Below, piece after piece: positions 52,506-60,882 of a stretch of DNA of 64,000 nucleotides (position 1 is the first letter of the stretch; each line of letters opens with the position of its first letter). Source of the stretch: Ketobacter sp963922875. Lineage in GTDB: Bacteria > Pseudomonadota > Gammaproteobacteria > Pseudomonadales > Ketobacteraceae. The stretch spans positions 310,001 through 374,000 of the forward strand of contig CAWUJH010000002.1 of assembly GCA_963922875.1 (NCBI GenBank), read 5' to 3'. The notes beneath the pieces are model-generated. The model did not search any database and was not told the origin of the DNA. It worked only from the letters and a program-made list of their open reading frames with translations. The position numbers were made by a program, and so were the translations under genes.

Positions 52506-55106
52506 ATGAAAATGCGCAAACCCATAATAATCGCTGGCCTAAGCGTACTCTGTGCTTCTATGTTTACCGCCTGCGGCGGGGGGGGAGGCGGTGGAGGTGA
52601 CCGAAATGCAGAGGGTGGTCAAGTCGAGGCGAAGCCCATGCCTACTCACTCCAGTACCTTGGCAATGACGGCAGATGATACCCGCTTGATTGTAGCAAAC
52701 CGGCAAAATAACAGTGTGTCCGTACTCCAAGTCAAAGATAGCCATGGAAATGATACAAGCCTTAAACTCGCGGAGATAGCCGTGGGAAAAGAACCCCGTT
52801 TTGTTGCCGTAACACCAGATGGACATTTGGCGATGGTGACCAATGGCAAAGATAGCACGGTAACGGTGATTGATTTGTCCGATTATAGTGTTAAATCCAC
52901 CATAGATGTTGGTAAGGAGCCTCGTGGCATCGCTTTCAGCCCCAATGGGCGTTATGCCTATGTTGCCAACCATACCTCTGGCAGTGTGTCGGTGATTCGA
53001 ACGTCTGCGTTAGCGGTCGTGAATACGGTGACCACGGGTGGTAACCCCATGGCCATTGCCATCACCAATGATGGTGACAACGATGACTTGGATGAAACGG
53101 TGCACGTAACCCGTTTTTTTTCTGAAGTGATCCCAGGGAAACAGGATGGCTTTAACGATGCGAAAGAAGGCGTGGTTGATTATTTCACCGTAGCTGCCTC
53201 TTTGAGCAGCGGAGTGACCTCTTTTCACTATAAACTGGCACCTATCGCGGATTCTGGTTTTAGTGCCGATCGACGTCAGTATTGCCAGAAAACTCGGGAT
53301 ATTTTAGAAGCCGAAGGTGACGTGGTGTTTTTTAGCAGCGGCCCCGATGGTATTCCTAATACCGGAGATACTGCGGTGGCAGGCGATAGTGGGGCGGCTT
53401 CTCTCAAAAATGAAGTATTCTGCCCCGACATCAATAGCAGTGATGCATTAAGTAATGGCCCTATTGCCAAGGTGCTTCAAGGAGCCTACACAAACTATCT
53501 GTACGATGCGTTAATTCGCAATAACACATTGTTTATTCCAAATGTTGGAGCGTCCCCCGAGCCACCGGTTAAGTTTAATCTTAACGTTCAAGCATTAGTG
53601 AGTTCTGTGGATTTAGCCACTGGCAAGGATTCAACCATTAATCTCAATGCGCAAATTAAAACCGAAGCGCAGCCGGACGAGACGGACGAAACCTCTGTAT
53701 TAACTCGATTATTCGGTAATGATTTGGTGGCAATGGAAGCAGACCCCAGTGGTAAGCACTTTTTGGTGGTCAGCCGTGGCGGTAACTATGTAATGCGAGC
53801 GACTCTGGAAAATGGAGAATTGTCGCTCAATGCGCCCAATGTGATTCGCTTTAAAACCGGAAACTTACCCACCGGTGTGGTTATGAATAAGGCGGCTACC
53901 CGCGCCTATACCAACAATGAAGTGAGCACTTCGGTTACGGCAATTGATTTGCAAACCAACCAAGTGTTGGCGCAAGATATTGACTCCAGTACACCACCAG
54001 TGCCAGGGACCCAAAAACATCGCAATGTTACGGGCAAATTGGCCTTCTTTACTGCGCTGGGTATACCCGATCAGCTTGATACCAATTCGGATGGTGAGTT
54101 TGATATTGCTATTCGTGATATCAATCCTTTAGAAAATCGAAATAAGGCGTCTGATAATGGCTGGAGCAGTTGTTCTTCTTGTCATCAAGATGGTTTAACC
54201 GATAACGTCACTTGGATATTCCCGACGGGGCCAAGACAAACCGTATCCTTGGAAGGCACCTTCGCCAATGTGGAAGATCCTACCACTCCCATTCTTGCAC
54301 GTGATCAACGTATATTGAACTGGAATGGTGTGCGCGGTAGTGTAACGGATTTTAACAATAACTCTCGCGGGGTACAGGGCGGTAAGGGACACGCCACGGA
54401 TGTAGATGGCTTAGGCCGCAATCGAACTGGCGAGGTGTTTAATCACGGACCAGTGGTTGGTATCAGCGATGCGCTCGATGCCATGACCGAATGGGTTGCA
54501 AATTCTGTCGATGCTTTGGATATGCCGGAAGATGACCTGGTTGCTATTGCCAGCGGTCGCAGCCTGTTTGTCGATAACTGTGCCGGCTGTCATGGTGGTG
54601 ATAAGTGGACCAAGAGTTCAACCTCGTTTTATGCCACGAATCCAACCTTTGTAGCGGATCCATTAGGTGCTGACTTCTTTGCGGGTACCGCCAATATTCT
54701 GGCTGAGGAAAATAAACCCATTTTAACCGTGGCGGGTCCTCAGATTGTATCGGTGGCGCTCGAAGGCGGGGTTTTAAAATTTATTGAAACTGTGGGTACA
54801 CTGGATGCCGCGAACCCGCTTGAAATTCGCGGTGCCGGTGCCATTGCTGGGCAGTCAACTCAGGGCTTTGGTGCACTCAGCGTTGCGGGTGGATTTAACG
54901 TGCCGTCTTTGCTGGGTGTGGCTTATCATGCGCCTTATTTACACGACGGTAGTGCGAAAACTTTGGATGAAGTGTTTTCCGTCCACCAAATTAATGGTAC
55001 GGCGATTGATGCGGCTATTACCGGTGGTGACTTGGAGAACCTGAAAGCCTTTGTACTGAGTATCGATCAGGACACGGATACTGTTAACGCGTTATCCGTC
55101 GACTGA
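52506..55106 (+). CDS. Beta-propeller diheme cytochrome c lipoprotein
   Basis: 866 residues from ATG 52506 (TAAGGAG upstream). A lipoprotein-type signal ends at Cys23 (SMFTAC) followed by eight Gly. The N-terminal half has YVTN-type propeller repeats (PRFVAVTPDGHLAMVTNGKD, GIAFSPNGRYAYVAN). Two c-type heme sites are at residues 556-560 (CSSCH) and 692-696 (CAGCH), and the C-terminal domain (LLGVAYHAPYLHDGSAKTLD) is as in MauG/diheme peroxidase-like proteins. Probably an envelope redox enzyme. No direct link to nitrogenase is visible. Confidence 0.85.
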   Translation: MKMRKPIIIAGLSVLCASMFTACGGGGGGGGDRNAEGGQVEAKPMPTHSSTLAMTADDTRLIVANRQNNSVSVLQVKDSHGNDTSLKLAEIAVGKEPRFVAVTPDGHLAMVTNGKDSTVTVIDLSDYSVKSTIDVGKEPRGIAFSPNGRYAYVANHTSGSVSVIRTSALAVVNTVTTGGNPMAIAITNDGDNDDLDETVHVTRFFSEVIPGKQDGFNDAKEGVVDYFTVAASLSSGVTSFHYKLAPIADSGFSADRRQYCQKTRDILEAEGDVVFFSSGPDGIPNTGDTAVAGDSGAASLKNEVFCPDINSSDALSNGPIAKVLQGAYTNYLYDALIRNNTLFIPNVGASPEPPVKFNLNVQALVSSVDLATGKDSTINLNAQIKTEAQPDETDETSVLTRLFGNDLVAMEADPSGKHFLVVSRGGNYVMRATLENGELSLNAPNVIRFKTGNLPTGVVMNKAATRAYTNNEVSTSVTAIDLQTNQVLAQDIDSSTPPVPGTQKHRNVTGKLAFFTALGIPDQLDTNSDGEFDIAIRDINPLENRNKASDNGWSSCSSCHQDGLTDNVTWIFPTGPRQTVSLEGTFANVEDPTTPILARDQRILNWNGVRGSVTDFNNNSRGVQGGKGHATDVDGLGRNRTGEVFNHGPVVGISDALDAMTEWVANSVDALDMPEDDLVAIASGRSLFVDNCAGCHGGDKWTKSSTSFYATNPTFVADPLGADFFAGTANILAEENKPILTVAGPQIVSVALEGGVLKFIETVGTLDAANPLEIRGAGAIAGQSTQGFGALSVAGGFNVPSLLGVAYHAPYLHDGSAKTLDEVFSVHQINGTAIDAAITGGDLENLKAFVLSIDQDTDTVNALSVD

Positions 55107-55257
55107 TAAGGCTTACTACTGGTTTCCATTTATTCGTCGGGCAGGATAGAGCCGTTATGTGACCCAGCAATTAGATAGACGCTTGTCTGGCAATTCTTAT
55201 GAAATGGTTCTCAATGGGCTCAACAGTATTGTCACCGTAGAATAAAAACTGTTAGTT

Positions 55258-55290
55258 AAAAAAGGGCCATTTTTATGATGGCCCTTTTTT
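55258..55290. terminator. Bidirectional terminator
   Basis: Perfect 13-bp stem, AAAAAAGGGCCAT at 55258-55270 and ATGGCCCTTTTTT at 55278-55290, 7-base loop. It lies between the convergent cytochrome and SIR2-like genes and can serve both. Confidence 0.92.
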
Positions 55291-55336
55291 GTTGACTGTA
55301 GTGCTTTAAAACTGCAACGAAAATTGATTTATAACA

Positions 55337-56200
55337 TCAGGCTACTGACTCAGAAGCAGCACTTTCCATTAATTGTTCCCAATCAATATCTAGCAGTGTT
55401 AAATCTCTGCGGCCAAAATAGCGTTGTTCTTTAGCGTTGGCATTGGAGTTGAGCACCCAGCCGCAGGGATCAGTAGCTGCACCATAGATAATATCACTCA
55501 TCACCATGCGCTCAGTGTCCCGAGACAAATCCATACCCATAAACGCATAGCGCTTATTTTTACGGTATTCCTTTAAAAAGGCAGGTACTCCAAAGCCACC
55601 CATAAGTTCAGTAATGTAATCCACATAGTCTGCGTCCGAGGCGATAAAGTTAGGTGTGGGAAGCGGGCTACCCATGGGTTTGAACAAAATGGGCAAGGAT
55701 TGATTCACTGCTTCTTGTGGTTTCTCCTGGTATTCGGCGCCATCGAATTCAAATATTTTATAACGAAAATCTGTACCACCTATACGGGCTACACCAACAA
55801 TTAGGGTAAAGGGTTGCTTGGCATTACTGTATAAAGTTTGGAGCTGGGTGTCCCGATTAATGTCGATGATGTATTTCGGGCTGAGATTAAACAGCCACTG
55901 ATGAAAAGGAGAAGGATTCCAGGTTCTTTCACCATAAGTCTTGGTTAAGAATTTCTCGATGAATTTGCGACCTTTTTTTAATTCCAGGTTCATCGCGGCG
56001 CGAGGGAATTCATACATCAATCGCGGTGCCATTGGGCGCCCATCGTTCATTGCCAGTATTAAGCTATTACCATCAGCAGGAATGGGTTCGTCAGTTCCAA
56101 CTTCGGTGACGCCTGATAAAACTCCTGGACCTATATAAGGAACAATGTCACCCGACTCGAGGCCGGCAAGTAATTGCTCTGTGCAATCGGTGGTAGTCAT
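55337..56200 (-). CDS. SIR2-like protein divergent from nifH
   Basis: 287 residues with the layout of the SIR2_2 family. A glycine loop VPYIGPGVLSG (Gly24-Gly26) replaces GAGxS, IDINRDTQ (residues 114-117 INRD) matches the TTNYD motif, KPMGSP (residues 174-179) stands where the family has LHG, and YAFMGMDLSRD (220-228) matches the GYSLxD motif. The catalytic His of the LHG motif is therefore Met. The gene starts 42 bases below a sigma54-like element and shares the NifA site of nifH. NAD binding or a structural role is possible. Confidence 0.75.
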   Translation of the reverse strand: MTTTDCTEQLLAGLESGDIVPYIGPGVLSGVTEVGTDEPIPADGNSLILAMNDGRPMAPRLMYEFPRAAMNLELKKGRKFIEKFLTKTYGERTWNPSPFHQWLFNLSPKYIIDINRDTQLQTLYSNAKQPFTLIVGVARIGGTDFRYKIFEFDGAEYQEKPQEAVNQSLPILFKPMGSPLPTPNFIASDADYVDYITELMGGFGVPAFLKEYRKNKRYAFMGMDLSRDTERMVMSDIIYGAATDPCGWVLNSNANAKEQRYFGRRDLTLLDIDWEQLMESAASESVA

Positions 56201-56242
56201 GATCTCTCCTCAATCGTTAATGAAACTTTGCTAATCCTTAAT

Positions 56243-56258
56243 GGCAAAAATCACGCCA
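56243..56258 (-). promoter_or_regulatory. Sigma54-like promoter candidate for the SIR2-like gene
   Basis: Minus-strand TGGCGTGATTTTTGCC: TGGC at -24 and TTTGC at -12 with exact spacing, ending 42 bases before the ATG at 56200, the same geometry as at the 51-aa gene. Confidence 0.55.
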
Positions 56259-56402
56259 TAGTTAAAGCCTTGAAATAAAAGGCGTATTTCATTTGCTAGG
56301 CTGTGAATGGATGTGGGTTGTTGAAGGCTTAAAGCTTTTTTGAGGGTTTTGCGACAAAAAATCGGGAAACGAAAAATGCTACAACAATAACCCCAATAAA
56401 TT

Positions 56403-56418
56403 TGTTGTTTGTGCGACA
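56403..56418. promoter_or_regulatory. NifA upstream activator sequence for nifH
   Basis: TGTTGTTTGTGCGACA, perfect TGT-N10-ACA, about 97-112 bases above the nifH -24 element and 145-160 above the divergent SIR2 element. Confidence 0.8.
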
Positions 56419-56514
56419 CATCCCTTCAATTGTCAGCTACATCACTGAGTAGCAAGACGACAAAAAAATTAAAATAATCAATAAAAACAAAGAGATAATC
56501 TTGCTAGATGAGTT

Positions 56515-56530
56515 TGGCACAGAGCCTGCA
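56515..56530 (+). promoter_or_regulatory. nifH: Sigma54 -24/-12 promoter of nifHDK
   Basis: TGGCACAGAGCCTGCA: perfect TGGCAC at -24 and CTGCA at -12, 111 bases before the nifH ATG, giving a long leader as in other nifH genes. Confidence 0.9.
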
Positions 56531-56641
56531 CTATTGGTAAGCGTAACAGGCAGCTACAAGCCACGCCCGGTATCTATGTTGCCTGCGGTCCTTTTTACGA
56601 ATTGGGCCAAACTCGCAAGGACAAACTTAGGAGAAAAGATT

Positions 56642-57520
56642 ATGGCAATGCGTCAATGTGCAATTTACGGCAAAGGCGGTATCGGCAAGTCCACAACGAC
56701 TCAGAACCTAGTTGCTGCTTTAGCAGAATCAGGCAAAAAAGTCATGATCGTGGGCTGTGATCCGAAAGCTGATTCCACTCGTTTAATTCTACACTCAAAA
56801 GCCCAAAACACTATCATGGAAATGGCGGCAGAAGCCGGCACTGTGGAAGATCTGGAACTGGAAGATGTATTAAAAGCTGGTTACGGTGACATCCGTTGTG
56901 TTGAATCAGGCGGCCCAGAGCCAGGTGTTGGTTGTGCCGGTCGTGGTGTTATCACCGCTATTAACTTCTTGGAAGAAGAAGGCGCTTATGAAGACGACCT
57001 AGACTTCGTTTTCTATGACGTATTGGGTGATGTTGTGTGTGGTGGTTTCGCGATGCCTATTCGTGAAAACAAAGCACAAGAAATCTACATCGTTGTATCT
57101 GGCGAAATGATGGCTATGTATGCAGCCAACAACATCTCAAAAGGTATTGTTAAATACGCCAACTCCGGCGGTGTTCGTCTGGCTGGCTTGATCTGTAACT
57201 CTCGCGAAACTGATCGCGAAGATGAGCTGATCGAAGCGCTTGCAGCTAAATTGGGCACTCAAATGATTCACTTCATTCCTCGTGACAACGTTGTACAACG
57301 GGCTGAAATCCGTCGTATGACCGTTATCGAATACGATCCTAAAGCGGGTCAAGCGGATGAGTATCGTGCACTGGCTAACAAAATCATTAACAACAAAAAG
57401 TTGGTAATTCCAGAGCCATGCACCATGGATGAACTGGAAGAGTTGCTGATGGAATTCGGCATCATGGACGAAGAAGATATGAGCATCGTGGGTAAAACTG
57501 CGGCTGAAGAGACTGCCTAA
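56642..57520 (+). CDS. nifH: NifH, nitrogenase Fe protein
   Basis: 292-residue homodimeric dinitrogenase reductase. It has the P-loop GKGGIGKSTTT near residue 10, VGCDPKADSTRL, the [4Fe-4S] Cys in VGCAGRG (Arg of the CAGRG loop, the usual ADP-ribosylation site, is present) and in DVLGDVVCGGFAMP. AGGAG lies eight bases before the ATG at 56642. No draT or draG is in the window. Confidence 0.98.
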   Translation: MAMRQCAIYGKGGIGKSTTTQNLVAALAESGKKVMIVGCDPKADSTRLILHSKAQNTIMEMAAEAGTVEDLELEDVLKAGYGDIRCVESGGPEPGVGCAGRGVITAINFLEEEGAYEDDLDFVFYDVLGDVVCGGFAMPIRENKAQEIYIVVSGEMMAMYAANNISKGIVKYANSGGVRLAGLICNSRETDREDELIEALAAKLGTQMIHFIPRDNVVQRAEIRRMTVIEYDPKAGQADEYRALANKIINNKKLVIPEPCTMDELEELLMEFGIMDEEDMSIVGKTAAEETA

Positions 57521-57542
57521 GGAGATCCTTAGGTTAAATCGG

Positions 57543-57601
57543 GATAGGACAGATTAGCCCTATCGGAAGCCGGGTTGCACAGTTTGTTGTCGTGCAACCC
57601 G
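57543..57601 (+). other. Two tandem hairpins between nifH and nifD
   Basis: First a 6-bp stem, GATAGG at 57543-57548 and CCTATC at 57559-57564. Then a strong 10-bp stem, CGGGTTGCAC at 57571-57580 and GTGCAACCCG at 57592-57601, no T-run. Intercistronic hairpins of this kind commonly protect or truncate nifH mRNA so that NifH is made in excess of NifDK. Confidence 0.7.
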
Positions 57602-57640
57602 ATCCCGGAACCCGTAACCTCACTAAATAGGAGACTGACC

Positions 57641-59122
57641 ATGGCTGTCATGTCACGTGAAGAAGTAGATGCCTTGATACAAGAAGTGCTGGAGGTTTAT
57701 CCAGAAAAGGCTAAGAAAGATCGAGCTAAGCACTTAAGCCCTAACGATCCTGATTTGGAGCAATCCAAAAAGTGTATCACCTCCAATAAAAAATCATTAC
57801 CTGGTGTAATGACTATTCGTGGATGTGCCTATGCTGGATCTAAAGGTGTAGTTTGGGGACCCGTTAAAGATATGATCCATATCTCTCATGGTCCTGTCGG
57901 TTGTGGACAATACAGCCGTGCTGGTCGTCGTAACTACTATATCGGTACTACTGGTGTAAACGCGTTCGTTACCATGAACTTTACATCAGATTTCCAAGAG
58001 AAAGATATCGTATTTGGTGGTGACAAAAAGCTGGCAAAACTTATCGATGAAATTGAAACTTTGTTCCCCCTCAATAAAGGTATTTCCATACAATCGGAAT
58101 GTCCTATTGGTCTGATTGGTGACGACATAGAAGCTGTTGCCAAGAAGAAAACGGCAGAACACGGCAAAACTGTAGTTCCTGTTCGTTGTGAAGGTTTCCG
58201 TGGTGTTTCACAATCATTGGGTCACCATATTGCCAATGACTCAGTTCGTGACTGGGTATTGGGAGCACGTGATGAAGACGATAGCTTTGACACCACGCCT
58301 TATGATGTAGCCATTATCGGTGACTACAACATCGGTGGTGATGCCTGGTCTTCTCGTATTCTTCTCGAAGAAATGGGGTTACGGGTTGTTGCCCAATGGT
58401 CTGGCGACGGCACAATTTCAGAAATGGAATTGACTCCTAAAGTTAAATTGAACCTGGTTCACTGTTACCGTTCAATGAACTACATTTCGCGGCACATGGA
58501 AGAAAAGTACAAGATTCCCTGGATGGAGTACAACTTCTTCGGTCCTACTAAAACCGTTGAGTCACTCCGTAAAATCGCGGCAAACTTTGACGAAACTATT
58601 CAACAGAAGTGTGAAGAAGTGATCGCCAAGTACAAGCCAGAGTGGGATGCCGTTATTGCCAAATTCCGTCCTCGTTTAGAAGGCAAGCGCGTAATGCTGT
58701 ACGTTGGTGGTTTACGTCCACGTCACGTGATTGGTGCCTACGAAGATTTGGGTATGGAAGTTGTTGGTACCGGATACGAATTTGGTCACAACGATGATTA
58801 TGATCGTACTCTGAAAGAAATGGGCGACGCTACGTTGCTGTATGATGATGTCACTGGGTACGAATTCGAAGAGTTCGTCAAAAAAGTGAAGCCTGACTTA
58901 ATCGGCTCAGGTATTAAGGAAAAATACATCTTCCAAAAAATGGGTGTGCCTTTCCGTCAAATGCACTCTTGGGATTATTCCGGTCCTTACCACGGCTTCG
59001 ATGGCTTTGCCATTTTCGCCCGTGACATGGATATGACGCTGAATAACCCTTGCTGGAGCAGATTGAAAGCCCCATGGAAGAGTGAAGAAGCGGTTAGTGA
59101 AGCGGTTGCTGCTTCAGCTTAA
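57641..59122 (+). CDS. nifD: NifD, MoFe protein alpha subunit
   Basis: 493-residue alpha subunit of dinitrogenase. The P-cluster cysteines are in RGCAYAGSKG, HGPVGCGQYS and QSECPIGLIGDD. FeMo-co is held by the Cys in LVHCYRSMNY and by the His in QMHSWDYSGPYHG. AGGAG precedes the ATG at 57641; a longer frame from 57575 has no support and would cover the nifH-nifD hairpin. Confidence 0.98.
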   Translation: MAVMSREEVDALIQEVLEVYPEKAKKDRAKHLSPNDPDLEQSKKCITSNKKSLPGVMTIRGCAYAGSKGVVWGPVKDMIHISHGPVGCGQYSRAGRRNYYIGTTGVNAFVTMNFTSDFQEKDIVFGGDKKLAKLIDEIETLFPLNKGISIQSECPIGLIGDDIEAVAKKKTAEHGKTVVPVRCEGFRGVSQSLGHHIANDSVRDWVLGARDEDDSFDTTPYDVAIIGDYNIGGDAWSSRILLEEMGLRVVAQWSGDGTISEMELTPKVKLNLVHCYRSMNYISRHMEEKYKIPWMEYNFFGPTKTVESLRKIAANFDETIQQKCEEVIAKYKPEWDAVIAKFRPRLEGKRVMLYVGGLRPRHVIGAYEDLGMEVVGTGYEFGHNDDYDRTLKEMGDATLLYDDVTGYEFEEFVKKVKPDLIGSGIKEKYIFQKMGVPFRQMHSWDYSGPYHGFDGFAIFARDMDMTLNNPCWSRLKAPWKSEEAVSEAVAASA

Positions 59123-59132
59123 TTGAATAATC

Positions 59133-59152
59133 GGCAGGCTTAACCGCCTGCC
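59133..59152 (+). other. Hairpin between nifD and nifK
   Basis: GGCAGGC at 59133-59139 and GCCTGCC at 59146-59152, 7-bp GC-rich stem with the 6-base loop TTAACC and no T-run. A probable mRNA-stability element. Confidence 0.65.
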
Positions 59153-59212
59153 ACCTTAACCCCAGTTTACCCGCCGGACCACAGATTAGTGGCGCGGGAG
59201 GAGGAAAACATC

Positions 59213-60784
59213 ATGAGTCAAGACGTAGACAACATCAAACCCAGCTTTCCGCTGTTTCGGGATCAGGACTACAAAGACACCCTGAAAAACAAGCGAGAGC
59301 AATTCGAAGAAGTTCATCCACAAGAATTAATTGATGAAACATTTTTGTGGACAACCACTAAAGAATACCAAGAGCTCAATTTCGCTCGGGAAGCACTGAC
59401 TGTTAACCCCGCGAAAGCCTGTCAGCCTCTAGGTGCAGTATTGTGTGCACTGGGTTTTGAAAAAACCATGCCCTATGTTCACGGTAGCCAAGGTTGTGTA
59501 GCTTACTTCCGAACTTATTTTAACCGCCACTTCAAAGAGCCTATCTCTTGCGTATCTGATTCCATGACCGAAGACGCTGCAGTATTCGGTGGTCAGAAAA
59601 ATATGATGGATGGTTTGGAGAACTGTAAAGCTACTTACAAGCCTGAAATGATCGCTGTATCTACTACTTGTATGGCGGAAGTTATTGGTGATGACCTCAA
59701 CGCATTCATCAACAACTCCAAAAAAGAAGGTCATGTACCCCAGGATTATCCAGTACCCTTTGCTCATACGCCTAGCTTTGTGGGTAGTCACACCACGGGT
59801 TGGGACAACATGTTTGAAGGTATTGCCCGCTACTTCACTTTGAACTATATGGAAGACAAAGTGGTTGGCAGCAATGGAAAAATCAACATTATTCCAGGGT
59901 TTGAAACCTACTTGGGTAACTTCCGCGTGATGAAGCGGATGATGAAAGAAATGGATGTTGATATGACTTTGCTATCAGATCCAGAAGAAGTATTGGATAC
60001 GCCTGCAGACGGTGAATTCCGCATGTACTCCGGTGGTACCACGATGGATGAAATCAAGGATGCTCCAAATGCCTTGAACACATTCACGTTGCAGCCTTGG
60101 CAGTCCGTTAAAACCGAGAAGTTCATTAAGAATACCTGGAAACATGAAATTCCCAAACTTAACATTCCTATGGGACTGGATTGGACAGACGAGTTCTTGA
60201 TGAAGGTTAGTGAGGTTACTGGTAAGCCAATTCCAGAAAGCCTGGCAAAGGAGCGTGGTCGATTTGTTGATATGATGACTGACTCTCACGCTTGGTTACA
60301 CGGTAAGCGCTATGGCCTTTACGGTGATCCAGATTTTGTTATGGGAATGGTTAAGTTCTTGTTGGAACTTGGTTGCGAACCCGTTCATATCCTTTGTAAC
60401 AATGCGAACAAGCGTTGGAAGAAAGCGGTTGATGCGATTCTTGCTGAGTCTCCCTATGGTGCTAACTGTGAAGTGCACATCGGTAAAGACTTATGGCATT
60501 TCCGCTCACTGGTGTTCACTGACAAGCCTGACTTCATGATCGGTAACTCCTACGGCAAATTTATCCAGCGGGATACTTTGTACAAGGGCAAAGAGCACGA
60601 AGTACCATTGATCAGAATTGGCTTCCCAATCTTTGATCGTCACCATCTACATCGCCAAACCACACTTGGTTATGAAGGCGCTATGCAAATTCTAACCACT
60701 TTGGTTAATGCTGAACTCGAGCGTTTAGACGAAGCTACTCGCGGCATGCAAACTACCGATTATAACTACGATCTTATTCGATAA
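59213..60784 (+). CDS. nifK: NifK, MoFe protein beta subunit
   Basis: 523-residue beta subunit. The P-cluster cysteines are in KACQPLGAVLCALG, HGSQGCVAYFRTYF and STTCMAEVIGDD. The N-terminal extension (PLFRDQDYKDTLKNKREQFE) is the long form typical of proteobacterial NifK. GAGGAGG precedes the ATG at 59213; the ATG-less upstream frame from 59189 is not needed. The C-terminal residue is Arg (DYNYDLIR), as in most NifK. Confidence 0.98.
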   Translation: MSQDVDNIKPSFPLFRDQDYKDTLKNKREQFEEVHPQELIDETFLWTTTKEYQELNFAREALTVNPAKACQPLGAVLCALGFEKTMPYVHGSQGCVAYFRTYFNRHFKEPISCVSDSMTEDAAVFGGQKNMMDGLENCKATYKPEMIAVSTTCMAEVIGDDLNAFINNSKKEGHVPQDYPVPFAHTPSFVGSHTTGWDNMFEGIARYFTLNYMEDKVVGSNGKINIIPGFETYLGNFRVMKRMMKEMDVDMTLLSDPEEVLDTPADGEFRMYSGGTTMDEIKDAPNALNTFTLQPWQSVKTEKFIKNTWKHEIPKLNIPMGLDWTDEFLMKVSEVTGKPIPESLAKERGRFVDMMTDSHAWLHGKRYGLYGDPDFVMGMVKFLLELGCEPVHILCNNANKRWKKAVDAILAESPYGANCEVHIGKDLWHFRSLVFTDKPDFMIGNSYGKFIQRDTLYKGKEHEVPLIRIGFPIFDRHHLHRQTTLGYEGAMQILTTLVNAELERLDEATRGMQTTDYNYDLIR

Positions 60785-60825
60785 ATTGTAGTTCTCTCCC
60801 CAGAGGAGGTTTGCTTTGTTACGCA

Positions 60826-60860
60826 CCGCAGCAGGACCTGCCACCTGCTGCGGCCTTTTT
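60826..60860 (+). terminator. Terminator-like hairpin between nifK and nifT (attenuator)
   Basis: Perfect 10-bp stem, CCGCAGCAGG at 60826-60835 and CCTGCTGCGG at 60844-60853, 8-base loop, then CCTTTTT. It looks like a rho-independent terminator that lets only part of the transcripts reach nifT and nifY, which are needed in small amounts. Confidence 0.75.
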
Positions 60861-60882
60861 ACGCAACAGATGGAGTACGATC

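Larger units (their letters stand above)
56201..56641. other. Divergent nifH / SIR2 regulatory region
   Basis: 441 bases holding a NifA site, a sigma54 promoter for nifH and a sigma54-like one for the SIR2 gene. The rest is AT-rich. The nifH leader is long (about 100 bases) and contains no convincing gene; the open frame that reads through it from 56501 starts at TTG without a ribosome site. Confidence 0.6.

Noticed and set aside
55159..55245. 28-residue GTG-started frame after the cytochrome gene
   Set aside because: No ribosome site, very short; not supported.
56243..56640. Second NifA site at the TGTCAGCTAC stretch near 56431
   Set aside because: The right half reads ACT, and it lies too close to the nifH promoter to be a normal enhancer.
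56501..56641. 47-codon upstream extension of the nifH frame beginning at TTG
   Set aside because: No ribosome site before it, and the frame begins upstream of the -12 box of the nifH promoter, so a transcript starting there could not include it. NifH begins at ATG 56642 with AGGAG.
57575..57640. Upstream extension of NifD
   Set aside because: It covers the nifH-nifD hairpin and has no ribosome site; ATG 57641 gives the normal NifD start.
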